Origin: Deltaproteobacteria bacterium RBG_13_61_14
GTDB taxonomy: Bacteria; RBG-13-61-14
Assembly (NCBI GenBank): GCA_001797815.1
Contig: MGQK01000009.1
Coordinates: 33,544-43,239 of the forward strand
DNA: 9,696 nucleotides
Direction: 5' to 3'
Under the pieces are notes generated by a model, which did not search any database, was not told where the DNA came from, and saw only the letters and a program-made list of their open reading frames with translations. Shown here in pieces: positions 6,617 through 9,696 of the stretch. The position numbers and the translations under genes are program-made. Position 1 is the first letter of the stretch. Each line of letters begins with the position of its first letter.

Positions 6617-6750
6617 ATGAAAATTTCCGGCCCGAGATCGGCCCGATCGCTTCGCCTTCCGGCGGCAACACATTGATATCAAGAAAATCGCCGGCGGCGA
6701 TTGGATTCCGGCTCAAACCCAGGCCCAAGAGTCCCGCTCCCATCTCGCGC

Positions 6751-6781
6751 GGCCCGGTCTGGAGCCGGGCCTGGCCCCAGG
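6751..6781. repeat. GC-rich hairpins downstream of the SDR gene
   Basis: GGCCCGG (6751-6757) and CCGGGCC (6765-6771) form a perfect 7-pair stem with a 7-nt loop. CCTGG (6770-6774) and CCAGG (6777-6781) form an overlapping second one. They lie just after the SDR stop on the minus strand, in the 217-nt gap before the ferredoxin gene. No T-run follows on the minus strand, so they are more likely mRNA-stabilising or partial-attenuation structures than a full terminator. The rest of the gap shows no clear promoter. Confidence 0.35.
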
Positions 6782-6798
6782 GCCGCGCCCGGGAGGGC

Positions 6799-7560
6799 TC
6801 ACAGCGCCTTGACCGTCATCCCCCCGTCAATCACCAGCACGTTGCCGGTAATGAAAGAGGCTTCGGCCGAGGCGAAAAAGGCCACGGCGCCGGCCACGTC
6901 TTCCGGCACTCCCAGCCGGCGCATGGGCACGCCCTTGAGCATCTTTTCCCGGAACTTTTCGTCCGAGAGCAGGGGCTTTAGCATCTCGGTCTGGATCGGC
7001 CCGGGGCAGACCGCGTTCACCGTGATGCCGAAGCGCGCCAGCTCGACCGCGTTGGCCCGGGTGAGGCCGAGCACGCCCGCCTTGGTCGCGCTGTAAACCG
7101 GAAGCAGGCCCGAGCCGCGGATGCCCTCCACCGAGGAGAGGTTGATGATCCGGCCGCGGCCGCTCTGCTTCAGGTGCGGCACCGCGGCCCGGGTCACCCG
7201 CAGCACGCCCTTCAGGTTGACGCTGAACACCCGCTCGATCTCGGCGTCGGTCACGCTCTCGATGAACGCCGCGCTGCTCACGCCCGCGTTGTTGACCAGC
7301 ACCTCCAGGCCGCCGAAGGCCCGGACCGTCTCTGCCACCATGCGCTCCACCTCCGCCGGCACGGTGACATCGGCCCGGATGGCAAAAGCGTCGCGGCCCA
7401 GGTCTCGGATCAGGGCGGCGGTCTCGGCCAGCGGCTCTTCCTGGATGTCGGCCGCCGCCACCCGGCATCCGCCCTCGGCCAGCCGCAGGGCAATCGCCCG
7501 GCCGATGCCCCGGCCGGCGCCGGTCACCAGGGCGCGGAGGCCCTGCAAGCCCGTGTCCAT
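6799..7560 (-). CDS. short-chain dehydrogenase/reductase (FabG-like)
   Basis: A 253-residue classical SDR. The cofactor motif TGAGRGIG is at 13-20, NNAG at 90-93, and the catalytic tetrad is Asn115, Ser143, Tyr156 and Lys160 (in YSATK). PGPIQTEM and the closing FITGNVLVIDGG are typical. Asp38 at the end of the second strand favours NAD(H) over NADP(H). The length matches the family's usual 250. ATG 7560 was chosen because GGGAGGGG lies directly upstream and the fold begins at residue 8; a longer frame to 7650 is not needed. It leads the minus-strand cluster. FabG (3-oxoacyl-ACP reductase) cannot be excluded, but no other fatty acid synthesis gene is nearby, so an alcohol/ketone dehydrogenase linked to the GMC enzyme is at least as likely. 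The 217-nt gap to the ferredoxin gene leaves co-transcription open. Confidence 0.93.
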   Translation of the reverse strand: MDTGLQGLRALVTGAGRGIGRAIALRLAEGGCRVAAADIQEEPLAETAALIRDLGRDAFAIRADVTVPAEVERMVAETVRAFGGLEVLVNNAGVSSAAFIESVTDAEIERVFSVNLKGVLRVTRAAVPHLKQSGRGRIINLSSVEGIRGSGLLPVYSATKAGVLGLTRANAVELARFGITVNAVCPGPIQTEMLKPLLSDEKFREKMLKGVPMRRLGVPEDVAGAVAFFASAEASFITGNVLVIDGGMTVKAL

Positions 7561-7562
7561 TT

Positions 7563-7570
7563 CCCCTCCC
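7563..7570 (-). promoter_or_regulatory. ribosome binding site of the SDR gene
   Basis: GGGAGGGG on the minus strand ends 2 nt before ATG 7560, with the GGAGG core 4 nt away. It fixes the start and argues against the upstream in-frame extension. Confidence 0.7.
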
Positions 7571-7776
7571 TTTGCTTCACTCCCGGGCAAAGGCGAAACG
7601 CGGTATCCGTCTTTGCCCGCCGCCCGCCATCGCCAACCCCGGCCCGGCATTGGACCCGCCCCCGATTCCAGAAATGAATGGAAAAGGCGCGGTTAAGCCT
7701 GCCCGTCCTCTTCCCGGCGTGGATGCCGCTGCGGCCCGTTCCGGATCAAGGAATGATCTCCATCACTTAGACTGAG

Positions 7777-7803
7777 ACTATACAAGCTATCCTCCGGTGT
7801 CAA
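7777..7803 (-). promoter_or_regulatory. promoter for the SDR-ferredoxin-GMC cluster
   Basis: On the minus strand a perfect TTGACA (7803-7798) is followed after 15 nt by TATAGT (7782-7777, five of six matches to TATAAT). The 15-nt spacer is shorter than the optimal 17, so activity may be reduced or depend on an activator. The transcript would start near 7770, giving a leader of about 210 nt before ATG 7560. Confidence 0.5.
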
Positions 7804-7861
7804 GAACCGGCCCGCCCCGGCAGGAACGCGCTTCAAGGCCTGGCGAAAAAGCTTCACGGTT

Positions 7862-7888
7862 GGGCGCGAAATTTTTTCTTCGCTGCCC
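7862..7888. repeat. hairpin with T-rich loop in the divergent intergenic region
   Basis: GGGC-GCGAA (7862-7870) pairs with TTCGC-T-GCCC (7879-7888): nine pairs with one bulged T, around an 8-nt loop of A, six T and C. No T-run follows on either strand, so it is not a standard terminator. It could be a protein-binding inverted repeat or part of the leader of the gene at 8000. Confidence 0.45.
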
Positions 7889-7899
7889 CAACTTAAAGG

Positions 7900-7927
7900 C
7901 TTTAGGCATTAGACTTTAGGCTTTAGG
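7900..7927 (+). repeat. short CTTTAGG direct repeats
   Basis: CTTTAGG occurs at 7900-7906, 7914-7920 and 7921-7927. The last two are directly tandem and the first two are separated by CATTAGA. The first copy is part of GGCTTTAGG (7898-7906), as is the third (7919-7927). The element could be a small operator array, a degraded dispersed repeat or replication slippage. Confidence 0.55.
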
Positions 7928-7999
7928 ACGAAACTTATCGGGATATCAGTCCAGCGCCTCGGAGCTTCTCTCTGGATTATCCTCCCCGCTTCCTTTAAA

Positions 8000-9610
8000 A
8001 TGATCTTGGCCATGGCCAAGCGCAAGCACCCGCGTCGCACCCCGGCGAAGCCGGAGCCGATCCCCCAGCCGCGCCTCTGGCCGCTCCTTGCGGTCATGCT
8101 CTTCGCGGCGGTCCTCTACCTGGGCACGCTCCGCGCCGGCTTGATCTGGGACGACCACAACCTGGTTGAAATGCACGCCGGCCGGACCGGCGCCTCCGAC
8201 TTCGCTCGCCTGTGGACGAGCGACTTCTGGCAGACCGGGCCGGACCAGCCCCGCTCCCAGTATTACCGGCCCCTCACCACCACCAGCTTTTTGCTCGACC
8301 AACTCCTCTACGGCCCCAGCCCCCTCGGCTTCCACCTCACCAACCTCATCCTCTACGCTCTCACCTGCGGCCTCGCCTTCCTCCTCTTTCGCCGCCTGCT
8401 CCAAAGCCCCTCCCTGGCGCTCGGGCTCGGCCTGGCCTTTGCCGCGCTCCCGGCCCATACCGAGAACGTGGCCTGGGTCTCCGGCCGCACCGACCTCGTC
8501 TGCGCCCTCTTCATGTTCGCCGCGCTCCTCCTCTACCTCCGGGCCGACGCCTCCAACCGCGCCGGACTCTGGGCCGCCTCGGTCGCGCTCTTCGTCCTTT
8601 CCCTCTTCGGCAAAGAAATGTCCATTTCCCTGGTGGCGGTGGTCGCCCTGCACCAGCTCCTCGAGCACGGCTTCAACCGCCGCGCCCTGCTCCGCCTGCT
8701 GCCTTACGCCCTCGCCGCGGTCCTTTTTGCCGTCCTCCACGCCCTGGCCGCGCCCCACACCGCGCCGGAGAACGTCTATACCACCCCGCTCGCTTACTCC
8801 CTCAACGTGATCCGCAACCTGGGTCTGGGCATCTGGTTCTCGCTTATTCCCGGCGGCTTCCATTACCTGGTCACCGCCACCCGCGAGCAGGCCGGCCAAA
8901 CCTTCCCCTTGCCCCAGGGTGTGCGCCTCGCGCTCCTGATCGGCCTCGCGCCGGCGACCGCGCTCGGCGCCATCCTTTTCGCCCGCCGCCGGCAGCGGCT
9001 CCTCGCCCTCGCTTTCGGCTCGGGCCTGATCGCACTCTTGCCCGTCTCCGGGCTGCTGCCCATCGGCGTCATCTTCGCGCTGCGCTTCCTCCTCATCCCC
9101 AGCTTCTTCTTCCTCCTCGCGCTCGGCGCCCTCCTGCAGCAAGCGGCTCGTCCTCTGCCCTTCTCCCGCTTCACGCTCGCGCCCGCCGCCTGGCTCGCGC
9201 CCCTGATCGCGCTCTATGCCGCTTTCACCTGGACCCGCGTCCCCGACTGGCGCGACGACGCCTCCCTGATGCGCTCGGTGCTCCGGCAAGCGCCGGACGC
9301 CGCCCTGGCCCACTTCATCCTGGGCAACGCGCTGGCCGGCCAGGGCCAGGTCGCTGAAGCCGGCCGCCATTACGAGCAGGCCCTTAAGAGCCGGCCCGGC
9401 TACCCGGAAGCGGAGTTCAACCTGGGCGTGCTCGAAGAGCGGAGCGGCCGCCTGGCCCAGGCGGAGGAACGCTACCGTTCGGCGCTCGCCCACGCGCCCG
9501 CTTTCCGACCCGCACGCCTGGCCCTGGCCCGGCTGCTAAAGGCCAGCGGCCGCAACGCAGAGGCTGCCGACCTGCGGCGCGGTTACTCTCTTCCGCCGCC
9601 CCGGCCCTGA
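8000..9610 (+). CDS. GT-C-type glycosyltransferase-like membrane protein with C-terminal TPRs
   Basis: A 536-residue polytopic protein. A basic, Pro-rich N-terminus is followed by TM1 (27-44) and an external loop with IWDDHN, whose Asp51-Asp52 pair is typical of catalytic acidic residues in GT-C enzymes. YYRPLTT (88-94), PAHTENVAWVSGRTD (151-165) and FGKEMS (203-208) resemble the TMTC/PMT-like branch, which transfers sugars from polyprenyl-phosphate donors to proteins or glycans outside the membrane. About ten more hydrophobic segments follow up to 410. DWRDDASL (416-423) leads into about three TPRs (433-466, 467-500, 501-530) that probably lie on the outer face and bind the acceptor. The start is uncertain (ATG 8000 or 8012), with no Shine-Dalgarno before either. 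Codons end overwhelmingly in C or G, more so than in the sulfatase-like gene. An alternative is a TPR membrane protein without transferase activity. Confidence 0.78.
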   Translation: MILAMAKRKHPRRTPAKPEPIPQPRLWPLLAVMLFAAVLYLGTLRAGLIWDDHNLVEMHAGRTGASDFARLWTSDFWQTGPDQPRSQYYRPLTTTSFLLDQLLYGPSPLGFHLTNLILYALTCGLAFLLFRRLLQSPSLALGLGLAFAALPAHTENVAWVSGRTDLVCALFMFAALLLYLRADASNRAGLWAASVALFVLSLFGKEMSISLVAVVALHQLLEHGFNRRALLRLLPYALAAVLFAVLHALAAPHTAPENVYTTPLAYSLNVIRNLGLGIWFSLIPGGFHYLVTATREQAGQTFPLPQGVRLALLIGLAPATALGAILFARRRQRLLALAFGSGLIALLPVSGLLPIGVIFALRFLLIPSFFFLLALGALLQQAARPLPFSRFTLAPAAWLAPLIALYAAFTWTRVPDWRDDASLMRSVLRQAPDAALAHFILGNALAGQGQVAEAGRHYEQALKSRPGYPEAEFNLGVLEERSGRLAQAEERYRSALAHAPAFRPARLALARLLKASGRNAEAADLRRGYSLPPPRP

Positions 9611-9613
9611 TCC

Positions 9614-9641
9614 TTGCCATCCTCAAAAAATAGGATATTAT
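9614..9641 (+). promoter_or_regulatory. promoter for the next gene to the right
   Basis: TTGCCA (9614-9619, five of six) and TATTAT (9636-9641, five of six) are spaced 16 nt apart, just after the stop at 9610. The spacer is AT-rich and contains the inverted repeat ATCCT (9619-9623)/AGGAT (9632-9636), a possible operator. The transcript would run off the window. Confidence 0.5.
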
Positions 9642-9677
9642 TTTCCTTGCGTTTCCGCGCCAGAGAGAGTAAAAGAT

Positions 9678-9687
9678 AAAGGTGAGG
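9678..9687 (+). promoter_or_regulatory. probable ribosome binding site of a gene starting beyond the window
   Basis: AAAGGTGAGG is a good Shine-Dalgarno match about 35 nt after the predicted transcription start. The start codon probably lies just past 9696. A GTG at 9682 inside this stretch is an alternative start but would have no Shine-Dalgarno of its own. Confidence 0.35.
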
Positions 9688-9696
9688 ATAGACGCG

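Larger units (their letters stand above)
7571..7999. other. divergent intergenic region between the SDR and GT-C-like genes
   Basis: This region separates two divergent genes and contains no convincing ORF. From left to right it holds the SDR leader (to about 7770), a minus-strand promoter (7777-7803), a hairpin with a T-rich loop (7862-7888) and a short direct repeat (7900-7927). No clear plus-strand promoter or Shine-Dalgarno was found for the gene at 8000. Confidence 0.6.

Noticed and set aside
6582-6743. N-terminal extension of the ferredoxin-like protein to ATG 6743
   Set aside because: A well-placed Shine-Dalgarno supports ATG 6581, and the extension is compositionally different and motif-free.
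7900-7927. CRISPR or larger tandem array
   Set aside because: Only three 7-nt copies with irregular spacing; no spacers and no cas genes.
8212-9357. 381-codon plus-strand frame inside the GT-C-like gene
   Set aside because: Pro/Arg-rich low-complexity translation in an alternate frame of a GC-rich gene; no motif and no ribosome site.
7946-9493. 515-codon open frame on the minus strand opposite the GT-C-like gene
   Set aside because: It is Glu/Gly/Arg-rich with no domain, and results from the strong C/G third-position bias of the plus-strand gene, whose TM and TPR pattern is convincing.

Overview
The window looks like a chromosomal segment from a GC-rich, probably Gram-negative bacterium. 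There are no phage, IS, tRNA, rRNA or CRISPR features. The repertoire is a membrane-anchored sulfatase-like enzyme, FtsY, a cysteine-rich ferredoxin, a GMC flavoenzyme and a TPR-bearing GT-C type glycosyltransferase. I associate this mix with deltaproteobacteria-like lineages and poorly cultured phyla, but no gene here fixes the taxonomy.

Layout. (1) Positions 1-2395: a consensus-like promoter (45-73), a structured leader with a possible six-residue leader peptide, and a 757-residue seven-TM protein with a C-terminal sulfatase/alkaline-phosphatase-fold domain. (2) 2396-3807: an extended -10 promoter, a 9-pair hairpin in the 5' leader, a 65-residue single-TM protein and ftsY, apparently a two-gene operon for membrane protein targeting. 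(3) 3808-7560, minus strand, read from right to left: an SDR dehydrogenase, a cysteine-rich dicluster ferredoxin-like protein, a small protein resembling gluconate 2-dehydrogenase subunit 3, and a GMC oxidoreductase. The last two overlap by 4 nt. The GMC stop abuts the ftsY stop with no intervening base. (4) 7561-7999: a 439-nt divergent intergenic region holding a minus-strand promoter, a hairpin and a TTTAGG-type short repeat. (5) 8000-9610: a multi-TM GT-C-like protein with about three C-terminal TPRs. (6) 9611-9696: a promoter and leader for a gene that starts beyond the window.

How the genes may work together. The minus-strand cluster is the most interesting unit. The GMC enzyme and its small partner show no Tat or Sec signal, the GMC enzyme carries a CxxCxxCxxxC motif, and a 19-cysteine ferredoxin-like protein is encoded just upstream. 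I infer a cytoplasmic alcohol-oxidising complex that passes electrons into an iron-sulfur protein rather than to oxygen or a periplasmic cytochrome, with the SDR acting on a related alcohol or ketone. The substrate cannot be read from the sequence. The sulfatase-like and GT-C proteins both look like envelope-modifying enzymes but lie in separate transcription units.
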